Positions 12,300-24,704 of a stretch of 42,500 nucleotides of DNA are shown here, piece after piece. Position 1 is the stretch's first letter; the number at the start of each line of letters is the position of its first letter. The notes under the pieces were generated by a model. The model was not told where the DNA came from. It saw nothing but the letters and a program-made list of their open reading frames with translations, and searched no databases. The stretch is from Chrysomallon squamiferum (taxonomy: Eukaryota > Mollusca > Gastropoda > Neomphalida > Peltospiridae), in assembly GCA_012295275.1 (NCBI GenBank), contig CM022669.1:728073-770572 (forward strand), in the 5' to 3' direction. A program made the position numbers and the translations under genes.

Positions 12300-12470
12300 T
12301 TATTAATATCAATATTAATAGCAGTAGTAGTAATAACAGTGGTTGTAGTAGCAATAATAGTAGTTTTAGTAGATCTAGCTGCAATTGAAGTAATATAGGT
12401 AATAAAAGTAATAAAAGTAGTAGCAGCAGCAGCAATGGTAATAATGGCAACAATAACAACACAACATTTA
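12300..12470. repeat. Imperfect AGT/AAT trinucleotide region
   Basis: Runs of tagtag, aataata and agcagcagcagc interrupted by other bases; it ends in a TA tract at 12477-12496. Confidence 0.85.
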
Positions 12471-12950
12471 TTTTAAATATATATATATATATATAATGTG
12501 TATTAACACAAGCAGTTCATGAACAGTTATGGGTAAGCAAAACAAAAGTTGTAAAAGCAGAGAAAAAAAACTCAAATAGATAGTTTTCTAACTAGTCCCA
12601 GACCTAGCAGTGTGCTTTAATCAACACAGAAATCAATGTGGAGTCAGTGTATGGCTGGTGATGTGCGTTTGTCAAAGAAAGATGTGTGGTTAGCACAATA
12701 CACCCAAATCTGTGCAGCAGTTTAAACTGATAAATGCAGGGATCAGACAGAATTGGTAATAATACAACTTTTCTAAAAATAAACTGCAGTGCTCAGTGCC
12801 TCTCATCTCTCTGAGAAAGATGTAAAGCTTTTCATACAGCTTTTAATCTTTTTCTGTACACATTTATCAAAGACTGAATATTGATGTGTCGTTAGGCTGT
12901 TACAGACTCAGGATAATGAACATTTTATTTTATTATCATTATTAAAAAAA

Positions 12951-12954
<4 letters not shown>

Positions 12955-13013
<59 letters not shown>
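12955..13013. repeat. ATT trinucleotide microsatellite
   Basis: About 20 nearly perfect ATT repeats. Confidence 0.96.
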
Positions 13014-13016
<3 letters not shown>

Positions 13017-13280
13017 AGATCTTCAGACAAAACAGTGTGTTGAGAAGTCAGGTGTACTAATTATACATAAGTCTGTTCTTTTATTCATAGACAAGTCAGT
13101 AAAATTATTCATATATTGTATTGATCCATGAATATATACACTGTCTTAATTCAGTATGTAATAAAAGTGGTATTGATGTTAGGTTTCTTGAAGCAAGTTT
13201 TAACCTGTCATTTAGTGATTTTGTAGAAACAGACCACAAGAAACTGTTACTCATAAACATTGTCAAAAACAGACTGCCAG

Positions 13281-13410
13281 GACAAACAGACACTGTCAGA
13301 ATGGACTGTCATGACAAGTGACTGTCAGAATGGACTGTCGTGACAAAGAGACACTATCAGACCAGACTGACATGACAGAGACACTGTCAGACTAGATATG
13401 TGACAGACAG
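13281..13410. repeat. Degenerate repeats of GACTGTCAGAATG-type phrases
   Basis: The phrases gacactgtcaga, atggactgtc and atgacaa alternate for about 130 bp. The period is irregular, around 27-35 bp. Confidence 0.7.
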
Positions 13411-13743
13411 TCACTGCTATTCATCACTTTCCCAGGAAACATCCAGTCACACATATTTTATTATTCTATTTCACGTATCTAAATAAATTTACCAATACAA
13501 CTTTTTGTGCTTTTTAAAAGTAAAAATGTTTTTAACTGACACATTGCTGTAATTACTAGTTAAAATTCATGGTTATAATATACTTATTTAAAAAAATAAA
13601 AAAAAATTATCTGCAAGACAACCCTTGAACATATATAACAAATTAGTAATCTTGGAGTTCTCTCCCCTTACACTAAAATTACAAATAATCTAGTTTATAA
13701 GAAACATCTTGAAAATAAATATTTATGAGAAACAGACTGTTTT

Positions 13744-14115
13744 TTTGTTTTTGCATGTGTGTATGTGTGGATGTGTGTGTGTGTGTGGATGTGTGTATTT
13801 ATGTGTGCATATTAATATATATGAATGTGTATTTTGTGTGTATGTGTGTGAGTATATTAATGTATATGTATGTGTATAGAGTGTGTGTGTGTGTGTGAGT
13901 GCATATTAATTTATATGAATGTTTATTATGTTTGTGTGTGTGTATTTGTGTGTGCGTATTAATGTATATGAATGTGTATTGGGTGTGTATGTGTGTGTGT
14001 GTGTGTGAGCACGTATTAATGTATATGAATGTGTATTGGGTGTGTATGTGTGTGTGTGTGTGTGTGTGTGCGCATGCATATTAATGTATATGAATGTGTA
14101 TTGGGTGTGTGTCTA
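13744..14115. repeat. GT-rich higher-order tandem repeat
   Basis: Units of roughly 60-65 bp combine gtattaatgtatatgaatg, tgtattgggtgtgtatg and a run of GT. Three or four copies are clear between 13850 and 14110. A poly-A run (14125-14143) and AAAT repeats (14185-14260) follow. Confidence 0.85.
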
Positions 14116-14880
14116 TTTACAGAGAAAAAAAAAAAAAAAAAAATTGTCCTCACTACAACCAACTCCATGCACAGTATCAACATAAATAAAAAAAACAATA
14201 ATAAATAAATAAAATAAATAAATAAATAAATAAATAAATAAATGAATGAATAAATAAATATACACATGGTGGAGAATTAGCAGAAGCAGGAATTACTGAA
14301 ATGCGTCACAGAAGTTTCTATAGCAACCAATCAGTTTAGACTGATTACTATGTGTGTGTTTGTGTGTGTATGTGTGTGTTTGTGTGTGTTTGTGTGTATA
14401 CAAGTGCATATGTGTTAGTAAATGATGTGCAAGAATTAGGTCTATTATTACATGCTACAATAGTGACTTTGGGTGTTTGCTTGTTTTATGTTTTCTTCTT
14501 GGATTATTGTTTATTCTGGGTTTATAGCACTAACCTTGAAATAATTGTTTTAACTAACAATGTGTTTCACATTTCTCAAAGTGCTGTACATCAAATAAAT
14601 TTCTGTTATGGTGCCAGATTAACAGACACATTATATATTTTTAAATAAACCATTTTAACAATTTCTGTGTTAGTTATCTTTTATTACTGAAGTCAAATTT
14701 AACACATCATCATTTGATTAGTTTTTTGGTAGGACTGCTCTATCTCTTAACATCGTAAAATTTAAATCTCTGTATTTCTGCAGTTATTTATTAATATCCA
14801 AACGTAACAGGTAATACACATTTAAACATAGCCATACAACATGTATATATATATTCTTTCATGACAGAATCAGACCCAGT

Positions 14881-14968
14881 GACAATTATACAGGCTTGGA
14901 ATTCATTATAGAAATCAGAGCAAAATGACTGCTCAAGTCACTTACACAACTAACAGCATAATCATCTA

Positions 14969-14999
<31 letters not shown>

Positions 15000-15050
15000 C
15001 AGTCATTTTGCTGGTATTCTATAATGAATTCAAAGACTGTATAATTGTCA
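14881..15050. repeat. Inverted repeat with 50-bp arms
   Basis: The arm at 14881-14930 is the reverse complement of the arm at 15001-15050 at roughly 90% identity. Landmarks are gacaattatacag at the outer end and gcaaaatgact at the inner end. The 70-bp loop contains a TA microsatellite (about 14974-14999). It could be a small MITE or a foldback element. I could not define target-site duplications with confidence. Confidence 0.8.
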
Positions 15051-15314
15051 ACGGTTCTGTTGGGGTCATTTAACTGACAAAATTTTCTTCAACAACAAAT
15101 GTGATTATATTCTAATGATATAGTGTTTGTAGTTACTATTTACAGCATTTTCATTCCATAATATAACATTGTTTCTATTTGTTCAAAACAAAATAATAAA
15201 TAATTTGTCAAGAAGGCAACAGAAAAAATAAAACAGCCTGTAAAATCTGACACATTTCAGTCCACTGATTAATTCATTAAATCATTCAAAAGGTAAAATT
15301 AAGAATCACCTGCC

Positions 15315-15356
<42 letters not shown>

Positions 15357-16210
15357 TATTATTATTATTATTAATTATTATAAATTGATTAATTGATAAT
15401 TTAATTAATTAATTAAATTATGCTAAATAATTTTGTCTTCTGTCCAGGCTATCTGTATTATTTTATTTTTAATCATCCGGAATCAAGATATTTTCATGCT
15501 TCAGCTCCAATCTGTTTAAAATTATAACGAACAGGCTTGTCAGACATTATTAGTAAATTACAAAATTGATAATTATAAATTATAATGGAATATTTAAATT
15601 ATGCAACAGTGAACGATAATCATAATAATAAAAATAATTCAATGAATACAATACTGAATAGGGTTGGATGCTCCATCGATTACTCCAAAAATATTCATAA
15701 ATGAATGGCAGTTTCCTTTACACAAATTGAGCACGTTCTTATCGTCTTGTAGTGTAATATTTGTTACAGTTTAACATTGTTTACCTTATTTGCTTCGGAT
15801 CAAACAACGTTGTTTACTTGCTGATTGTCCTCATTATGGAATAGACTGGGAATATATCATTTGTTATGTTAAGGAAATTGTAATGATACCGTATCAGACA
15901 TTGTAAAACTGGTTGATGTATTTCTGTATTTCTACCGGATTTTGACGCGAACCACAGTTGAAGATCATTGCCTATCTTTCTTTTTACTTGTAAGATCTCT
16001 AGATAATATTTGTTAATTATTTTGCATAAATTTCGCTGATGTATATGAAAATAATATTATATTTAGTTAATACAATGCAGTATAGTAACTATTGTTGTGA
16101 TTTCAATTTCATTTGAGTTTAAAATTCACGTTGTCTATATTTACTAGTGTTTTATAGCGGAATGTGTTTCTCAAGTTTTAGGTGAATAATACATAGGAAG
16201 AAGATTCAGA
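15051..16210. other. Upstream region of DCTN3
   Basis: AT-rich, with an AAT/TTA tract at about 15315-15373. The sequence from about 15650 to 16200 is more complex and presumably holds the DCTN3 promoter and 5'UTR. I see no convincing TATA box or other core element, and the transcription start cannot be placed from sequence. Confidence 0.4.
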
Positions 16211-18529
16211 ATGGCTGATGCCAGTGACTTGGACACTTTGGAGAAGAAAATCGAATCTTTGGAGGCTATTGTATTTGGAAATGCCGAAAAAGATGCACAG
16301 TATCCAAAGGTAGAATGATTTGGTAAAACTGTTCAAGCCGTTTTGTGGTTCTTGCACTGTTAAATTAGTATTAGTACAATTAATGCCTGACGTTTCGTTC
16401 GTTTCAACTTTCACTTTTCAGTTTAAACCTTTTTATCTGTGTTAAAAACTTTAAATTGAGTATTTTGTTACGTTTTGTTAATAAAACTAGAAAAATATTT
16501 AATCTTATAATAACTAAGTTATTTATATTGTTTTAAAAGGAATTTATATAAATACATAATTATAATATCAAATCGCTACACATGAATGATGAAACTTGAA
16601 AGCTTAAATTCAAAACATTCCTATAATTTACAAAAATAAAAATATAAGCTGTTATAATCTAAATGATACAACAGATAAGCAGTGAAGTGCATTTCAGTTA
16701 TCCATTATTTGTTTCAAGTTATATAGTTTTACTAAATCATAATTCTACCTCATTGCATTCAAATTTTTCTGGTTTCAGTCAAAACTAACAAAAATCCTGC
16801 ACAGAAGTTCAGATTGATTTTGTTTTTGAATACATTAATTTGATGTAACTGTTAAAGTGACCTTCCTAATTCAATTTTGCACTGAAGTGATTTCATAACA
16901 AAGATATTTAAACTGACTTGTTTCTTTTGATAAGATTATAGATTTAGATGATTATTTTGTTATCAGTTAAAAAAACAAACAAAAAACAAAACAAATCAAA
17001 ATTAAAATAAAGTGAATTTAATAACTTTAAATTTTTTTTTCTCACTCAGTTCTCTTTTGTGGTTTTTATTATTACTATTATTATTTACTTTTATTTTTAT
17101 GACATTTAATTAATATTATTATTTTAAATTTAATCTTCCTTATTTTAACCTTTTATTTGACTGTTCTCATCTTGTATATGTTATATATGCATTAAATATA
17201 TGTGATCTATGATTTATATAATTTTAATTGCTTGCTTTCTGCAATGATGTTCATGTTTTTGCATATTTTAGTGCACAATTCCTTAAAGAAATACTCAGGA
17301 CAAATCAGAATTTTATATTTTTGTAAATAGTCCCAATCCATTTGAAACATATATATTTTTTTAAATGAAATATAATAATTTAGAATTAAGAAAAAAATGT
17401 GTGTGTGTGTGTGTGTGTGTGTGTATTGTTTGTCAAGAATACTTTATAACATTTATTAATGACTTAGTGGTTATAATCAATCCAGCTAAAGAAATATGCT
17501 GATTTCATAATATGTATCAAACTATTAATATGTTATTAATAAAGTTAAATAAATGCAGCAGTTTGACCTGAGTGTACCTTTAAACCCCCTCTGTGTTCAT
17601 GTTTTGTATGTGTATAAATATTTGCATGTTTTTTCAGGGTTCATCGACAGACGAGCAGGTAATCATATTTTAATCAGTTTTTTTCAAATTACAAAGGCAG
17701 AGTAGTTGTAGGTTACCTTGGTGATGACATTTTGTATGCATTAATTTCATTAAATATAACTGCATAACAAATCTTATTTTTTATATTTTTTAACTTCAGA
17801 ATTTAAATACTTTAAAAAAAAGTTCCTTTATAATGTGTCTTTAACAGTTATATTGCTTGTTAATATTTCTTTCTTTTTCAAGGTTAATAGTTAATACAGT
17901 TTAATTTTTTTAAACAAACTAAATATAAAACTGTTTTATACATCTTATGACATAATCAAATAGAATTATCAGTAACTTATCTATTAAAGTTTAATGAATA
18001 TATATTTGTATTTTATATTATTCAGCATGCAGTATATGTTTTTAGTATTATGTCTCTTTGTGAGAAAGAGAGATATACCTGAATGGTTTTCTTTATAGAT
18101 GGGGTTTAATCTTTTATTTTTGTACTAATTTTATATTAATGTTAAAATTGTAATTGGAAGTATGCACTAAAGAAAACTGATCAAATTTTATTTCCTTGTA
18201 TTAATAATCATAATATTATTGCCACATACTTTTCAAAAGGATACTTCTCAATCACAGGAAACTAACTTTAAAGTGATAACATATATTTGTATTTATTTAC
18301 ATGTTATTTGAGTGTTTTTGCTGTGTTCACAGTGTATTGACAATCTGTCAGCGATACAGAGCAATTTGTTTGCAGCAACAGCCAGCAAGAAAAAGATTCT
18401 TCGTGCTTTTGAAAAATGTAAGTATTTTTGAAACAAATATTAATTTATTAGTTTTAAATAGTTTTAGAAACCCTACAAAAAATTAATAGAAAAGAAGAAG
18501 TAAAAAATGATAATAGAAATTATGGCTTG

Positions 18530-18590
<61 letters not shown>

Positions 18591-21039
18591 CCCAGAAAGA
18601 CCCAGATACAGACACACACATGCATTAAATATTTATTAAAAGGAAAACCCAAACAAAACAACATGTTGTGTCTTAATACTATCAATAATATATTATCAAT
18701 ATACTTATATTGTGAATAAAGCATTTTTGTTATGTAATGAATTTAATATTTTGTTTTAAACAGTACCAGAATTGGAAAAATACTTAGACCCAGCCTTTGT
18801 AGATAATTTGACAACATCACAGGCAGTGAAAGCAGAAGTGATTCTTTCAGGTGAAAATTTAAGTCAAATGCAAATCTTCTGCTTACAAATATGTTTGTAT
18901 TTCAAATTAATGTCAGTCATATCAGTAAATTAGTAAATAATAAATACATATACATATGTGAGTGTATTTTTTATTTTTTTGTACATGGAAAATGTGTATT
19001 TTTTATTTTTTTGTACATGGAAAATGTGTATTTTTTATTTTTTTGTACATGGAAAATGTGTAATCCAGGATTTGTATAATCACTGGAATTTTCAGGTATT
19101 TTGTGTAATGTCTGATTTACTAGGTATTGTGTATAATTTATGAAATTTTTTCTGTAGTTAAAATATTGGATTTTAGCTTAATCATTTTCTGTGTTGGTGC
19201 AAACAACAAAATGTTTTATTGTATCAGTTTGAGATTAAAGTAATAATGATGTGTAACTTGTATTTTCAGAGGAAGGTTTTCTTCAGAAACAAGCCAGTCT
19301 TCTTGACAAGATGAAAAGTCTGGAAGAGTACATCAACAGCGAACATATTAGAGGTTTCTTTTTCAATTAATCTTTTGTTTTATTTTAGAAACCAAAAAGA
19401 TGTACTGAAAATTATTTCAAATATGTTTTTGGTCTATTTTTCAAGTATTATTTATTTTTAATTTTTCATGAGATTATGTAAAGATCTTGTGCATGTTATT
19501 TATGTTAATAACTGTGTTATTAACAAATTAATTTTGTGATATTTCAGCAGTTCCAACATTGTCTGATAAACTACAAGAACTATGTCAGGTTCACTTACAG
19601 CAGCAGGTAAAAGTATAATCAAACAGAGTTATCTGCCTTTGATAAAACAAATACAAATTTGTCCTCCAGTACAGCAGACTGGGTGGAAGTTGTACATTTT
19701 GATTCTTTTGTAAATGCATAAATAATTTTAACTTTCATGCTTTTAGGCAGAGCCATAGTATAATTTCAAGTAGGTTTCGTTATCATTTTGCTTTAAAAGC
19801 TGTATTAAATCAAGTTTTATTAGTTCTATAGTTTTTTCTACTATCCTGTTGTATACTATATAAACTTTTGTTGCTCTATGACTATTTTATCACACTGGTT
19901 TTTAACAAAATAGGAAGATACATCTTACAATTGGCAAACAATAATTTAATTGAAATTTTCCTCAAAACTAGAAACCTTTGTTCTGCTGAGTTCAGATTAC
20001 AAATCTCAAATTGCAAAGTTTATTAGGTCATTTTAAAGCTGTGATGATCCTCTTACAATATAAAAGTCTCTTTCAAATTCGTGCTCACTGTGACTCATTT
20101 TGCTGTTCTTGGTTCCAGTTATTATCCTCTTTTTTTTGATATTCTTCCATGAGAAAATAAATTTAAATATTCCTTAACATGTTGCTAGAAAGTAGTATAA
20201 AATTTTGTTTAGATATGTACTGATTTGTAGGTTTTTTTCCCTCTAAAAACTGACCTGAATCAAACACAGAAGTTGTAATAGGAACATTTGACAAATGTGA
20301 GGTTATATGTGTGACAGGAACAGCTATGAAAACAAATATGATAAATGGAATTCTGTGTGAAAAGTTGTTAAATATTAAATAATATTTTATGAGAATCATC
20401 ATTATATTACTCTTGTAATTGATTATTTTATTTGTTAAAGGATAAAACTGGGGAACTGACAGAGGACGTGAGAGCTCTACTTAGCAACTACAACTCAATT
20501 GTATCCTTTTCATTGCTTGCTTCAGTTACTTTAAACATACACACACACACACATGCACATGGTAAATTGCCTACATACAATTAAAACATTTCCCAATAGT
20601 TGTTTTATATGATTCTTGTGACTAGACTTTGTTAATAATAAAACAAAACAATAAAATAATAAACTTACAGAAATATAAAGAGGCTAACAATTTTCTTTTT
20701 CAGTGATTTCATTTTGTAAAGATATATTTTTGCATTAATTTATTTAGTGTCATAAGATTTTTTTTATTGTATAATAAAAGAAAAAAACTTCATCAGTTGT
20801 AAGTTTGTTATTCGAAATTTGAACACTAGACACAAATTTGAAGTATGTTATATTCAGGCTATTCAAAGCAGTCCAAGTTAAGTAATATCATTTTCTTTTT
20901 GTGTACAAACTGTTAAACTAAAATTAATTGAATGTTGTTGTTTTTCTTAACTTACAAGATAAATTTACTCTCCAAACAGTTCTTGAAGTGGGATGAGATA
21001 ATCACTGAGGCTGAGATTGAAGCAGCAAGAAAAAAATGA
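16211..21039 (+). CDS. DCTN3: Dynactin subunit 3 (p24), eight coding exons, complete
   Basis: Coding exons: 16211-16309, 17638-17658, 18333-18417, 18764-18850, 19270-19353, 19548-19606, 20441-20500 and 20959-21039 (TGA at 21037-21039). All junctions are GT-AG and all phases agree, giving 576 nt and 191 residues. The family is usually about 186 residues. Recognition rests on ordered matches to animal p24: an N-terminal helix ESLEAIVFGNAEKD, then KYLDPAFVDNL, EEGFLQKQASLLDKM, KLQELCQVHLQQQ and LLSKQFLKWDE near the C-terminus. The protein is predicted to be largely alpha-helical. In the family p24 sits with p150Glued and p50 dynamitin in the dynactin shoulder, which supports dynein-driven transport. 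Exon 2 is a 21-nt microexon. The gene faces ADAL tail to tail. The start is the first ATG of a frame that matches the family N-terminus. Confidence 0.95.
17638..17658 (+). CDS. DCTN3: DCTN3 exon 2, a 21-nt microexon
   Basis: The sequence between a ttttttcag acceptor and a GTAATC donor encodes GSSTDEQ in phase 0. Including or skipping it keeps the frame. It lies where the family has a variable linker after the first helix, so an optional exon is plausible. The 1,328-bp intron upstream and the 674-bp intron downstream show no alternative exon I can identify. Confidence 0.8.
18533..18589. repeat. CA/GA microsatellite in DCTN3 intron 3
   Basis: About 22 CA repeats continue into GA repeats, between exons 3 and 4. 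A GT run of similar kind lies in intron 1 at 17399-17425. Confidence 0.95.
18962..19064. repeat. 32-bp tandem triplication in DCTN3 intron 4
   Basis: Three copies of a unit made of tgtattttttatttttttgt followed by acatggaaaatg, with period 32 bp. Confidence 0.93.
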
Positions 21040-24000
21040 AAGTGGACATTTGAGAGAAAATAATCGATGACCTGATTGAAAAAAACAAAAATATATAAAA
21101 CAGATATTTCCAGTGGTCAGTGGTGGTCAAGATTAAATATAAAAGAAAAAAAAATTATATTTATTCCATCTTAATATATTTCCATTCTAAGTTTTAATAT
21201 TTGCATAAAATACATTGATGTTTTTATTAAGTAGTGAGACATTGTTTTAAAAAATACTGCAGCTTTTGTTTACAAAATTTATATTTATATGACTCTAGAA
21301 CTTTTTCTTATTTTTCTCACATTTGTTAGTTACATTCCTATTCTGAATATAAGAAAGTAGAAATTTTTAAAAACTATTTTACTAAGTTAAATTTAAAAGC
21401 AATTTCTGTGTGTAAAAACCTGACATATAAGAAATAGCAAAGTGGGAGATGAGTTACATCTGAAACTAACAAAGAGCTTTTTTAAAATAATTCTTGCTGC
21501 ATTGTTAGAACACTGGTGCAACAATTTGTAACAGAACTTTTTTTTTATTAGAGTTATTATTAGAGAGTTCTTATTAACAGTAGCAGCATGTTTCACAACA
21601 TTGATTTCATGTTTTATTCAGTTTTCATTTAAGCTTGGTGTCATACCTATAGTTCACATTTTTTATTGTTCTCTTTTTTTTTCTGTCTGTTTAAGCAGAT
21701 GAGAATCTCATCATACTGGAATTAAATTTTATACATAACAAAATAAAATAAGCAACCTTTTCTCTGGCCAGCAATCAGTTTTGATTGGTTTTCTTAATAA
21801 AATAAAATTATGTGTACACATTTCCATTATTTAACTAAAAGAATAAAGTTATCAAAATACAACTTGCTATTTATGTACTACATAAGAAGAATGTAGTATT
21901 TGCTTTAAGATGGTAACAATTTAGGTAACTTACTGTGTTTATAAACTTTATTATAACTGAAACAGCAAGAATATCAAGTCAGCATATTACATCTAATTCT
22001 GATGTATGTTAAAGTGCAATATGAAACATCACTGAATGTTATATATAAACATGTTTTATTATTTGTTACATTATTATTTATTATCATGGCTTTACTTCAG
22101 TTGTCGCTCTACTACGTTGGTTGAGGAAAATAAAAACATAAAATTCATTTCTTTTGGTGGTATTTTAAAACAAAATTTATTGGGCATAGAACATAAATAG
22201 TGATTCTTTATCATCTCCGTCTTGAAACATAATATTTTGTTATCTGGCTGAGCCTTGATAAAGTACATCTCCAGTTTCAAAAAGATGACACTGAATTTCT
22301 TGCTTATGGAAGGGCTCCACCCTACCCTTATAATTAATGTCTTTCATTTTTTAAATGTCTTATTTCCAGAAACTGTTTATTATATGAAAGAAATATGAAA
22401 ACTACAGACCTTGGCTGATCAGACACATAATAATAATCTTATTATAAACAGAAATAGCTAATACGAGTTCAAAAATAACTGTAACATGGTTGATCATAAC
22501 CAAAATAAATGCTAACTTTGTTGTACAATAACAGGGCATAATAATGGTAAGTAGTGGATCACATTTTGCTTCTAAATAATATTAAAATCAAAATCTAAAA
22601 TAATACTTGAAGTAGTGTCTTTTTTTTTGTTCTTGTCACTAGTGAAATCAACTGATTTTCATGACTAAAATAAATTTGAATCATTATTGAAAAATGATAA
22701 TAAATGAAAAAATAATTAAAACAAATAATAATAATAAAATGATTTAAATCATGATTTAAGTAACTAATTTGCAGACTAAGAAAATATTAACATAAATTGT
22801 CTTGACAGCACTTTATAAAGACTATAGGTACTTGATGTAAGAAAAACAAATGTAAAATGTATAGGATTTCTTAGTTCATTCAGTTCATGGTTCTTCAACA
22901 TTGTACATATGAAATATTTCCATCCTAACAATAAACAACTAAATAAAATGAAATCAGAGATAGCCTAAGAAGATTAGTTTTGTGAAAATTCTCACTTGGA
23001 AAATAAGTATTATAATGGTTTTGTGTAGAACATCACTGATCAGAAAAAAAGAAAGCAAATTTGATTTGTTTTACTACAAACTATAAATATTTGAACACAT
23101 TTAAACAATTTTAATTTATTTTCATATACACTATAAAAATTATATAAAAATAATAATTTAAAGTAATATTTTAATAAAGTTTGCTTCATAATGTAACAAA
23201 TTTCAGTTGTAATATCTAAGTAGTGTTTTTAATCGTTCAATACACCTGGCCCCAAGTTTCTCCATACTTCTCTCCCAGTTTTCATCTCCAAACCCCTGTT
23301 AATTCCTAACCATTCCTTGAAACTGTAAACAATTTATTTAAAGACTGAAAGATAGGAGAAAGTCCCAATTCATTATTTTGTTTTTCTTTGTAAATAAGAA
23401 AACGGTAATTACAGATCTGTTATTCAGTGTATTTAGTTTACTTAACACATTCACAACTAACAGAAGGCTACAACTGTGCCTTTGAAAGCAGCAACATAAC
23501 AATAATGAGTAATTGGAAAATAGTGACAGTCGTGCATATATTGCTACATAAAAATAATGGTTGAGTTTTTGTCTTTAAACATTAAAGGACACCAGTCCAT
23601 ATATTTGCTATCACAACACAGATATTTATGATAATATTATTGTACATATATTTATATTTCCAGTAATAAAAAGAGTACTTCACAAAACATATCATGTATT
23701 AACAGGACGACAAAATGTATAATTGAAAAACTCGAATATATCTGACCTACCCTTACTAATTTAATCCCAGAATCAACACACAAAACAGTCACCTTCCTGG
23801 CAACAAACAATTTTACAAAGGACTTTCTACTGCCTGTTTGGAAATGACTAACGTGATGAAAAATAGATAATTTTGTACTCTAAGTAACAGTATTCTTTCA
23901 TTCAGTTTGAGAACAAAAACATTAGATAAAACCGTTAAAAATTAAAAAACATTATTCTCATTTTGAGATGAGAATTTTAAGCTTATTTTGTACACATGAT

Positions 24001-24402
24001 TAAATAAAATAAAAGAACATTCAGTTTTCATACATTGTAGGTTAACAGGATTTTAACAGATTTAATAAAACTTTGCCCTAATAAATCTGTCCACTTTAAC
24101 TGAGTTAAATAATTTATTTCAGAAGTAAAATCAAATATAAGTAAAATATAAATTAAAAAGATAGAACCAGATTAACTATGTTTTGTATGCTTCAAAATAC
24201 TGCTCTAATTCTTTATAAAATATGACAGTAAAATAAGAAGCCTTCATCAGTGTTGACATTTTCTCTCTTTTTGTGATGTCATTTTATACACAGTAGACTG
24301 AAATAATCCTATCAACCTGAGACTTAAACCATGCATTCAGTTTATAAAATACTCGTAAAAAGGTGTTACAAAGAGAGGCTATATTAACCTCCATTCATCT
24401 TG
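21040..24402. other. Convergent 3' spacer between DCTN3 and ADAL
   Basis: AT-rich sequence with no gene-like frame. Candidate DCTN3 polyadenylation signals (AATAAA) lie at 21742-21747, 21796-21801, 21801-21806 and 21842-21847. I see no close AATAAA within the first 600 bp after the stop, so the 3'UTR is either about 0.7-0.8 kb long or uses a variant signal. The rest (21.9-24.4 kb) shows no repeats or exons that I can support. Confidence 0.5.
21742..21847 (+). terminator. Cluster of AATAAA polyadenylation signals, probable DCTN3 3' end
   Basis: Four AATAAA hexamers occur within about 100 bp, 700-800 bp downstream of the DCTN3 stop. In AT-rich DNA such hexamers arise by chance, so the choice of site is tentative. 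Confidence 0.35.
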
Positions 24403-24408
24403 TTTATT
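24403..24408 (-). terminator. Polyadenylation signal of ADAL
   Basis: AATAAA on the minus strand (tttatt on plus), about 100 nt downstream of the ADAL stop at 24507. It is the first canonical hexamer in the right place and orientation. Confidence 0.5.
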
Positions 24409-24506
24409 ATCATTTACGGTTGTGTTATTAGCAAAAATAAGTGACCAGAAAGTTAGAAGACTACAAAACCTATTTAACATTTTTCTACAGCAGCTAAAAG
24501 TGATGA

Positions 24507-24704
24507 TTATGAAGACAAATCTAGTGTTGACTTCAGCGCTGACCACTTGGCTCTCAGACTGTTTTTCACACTGTCTGAGGCAAAGATGTGACTGATGCTG
24601 TTGTAAGACAGATCCCAAATGTTTTCACGAGAAAATCTGAAAGTTTCAGCTGCTAGGATGTATTCTTTAGAAAGTGATGTTTGGTAAACTCCTTTTCCAT
24701 CAGT
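24507..24704 (-). CDS. ADAL: ADAL last coding exon with altered TDD motif
   Basis: Sixty-five codons plus TAA, after a ttgcag acceptor. It opens T-D-G-K-G-V-Y where the family has TDDKGV. The first Asp (zinc ligand) is kept and the second is Gly (GGA at 24698-24696). The rest follows the family C-terminus closely, with SKEYILAAETF, IWDLSYNSISHIFASDS and LRAKW. The exon otherwise shows no sign of decay. Confidence 0.9.
   Translation of the reverse strand, partial: TDGKGVYQTSLSKEYILAAETFRFSRENIWDLSYNSISHIFASDSVKNSLRAKWSALKSTLDLSS

Noticed and set aside
13105-13321. Overlapping 62- and 66-residue frames on both strands
   Set aside because: Both strands are open over the same 200 bp, part of it runs into degenerate repeats, and neither resembles a known protein.
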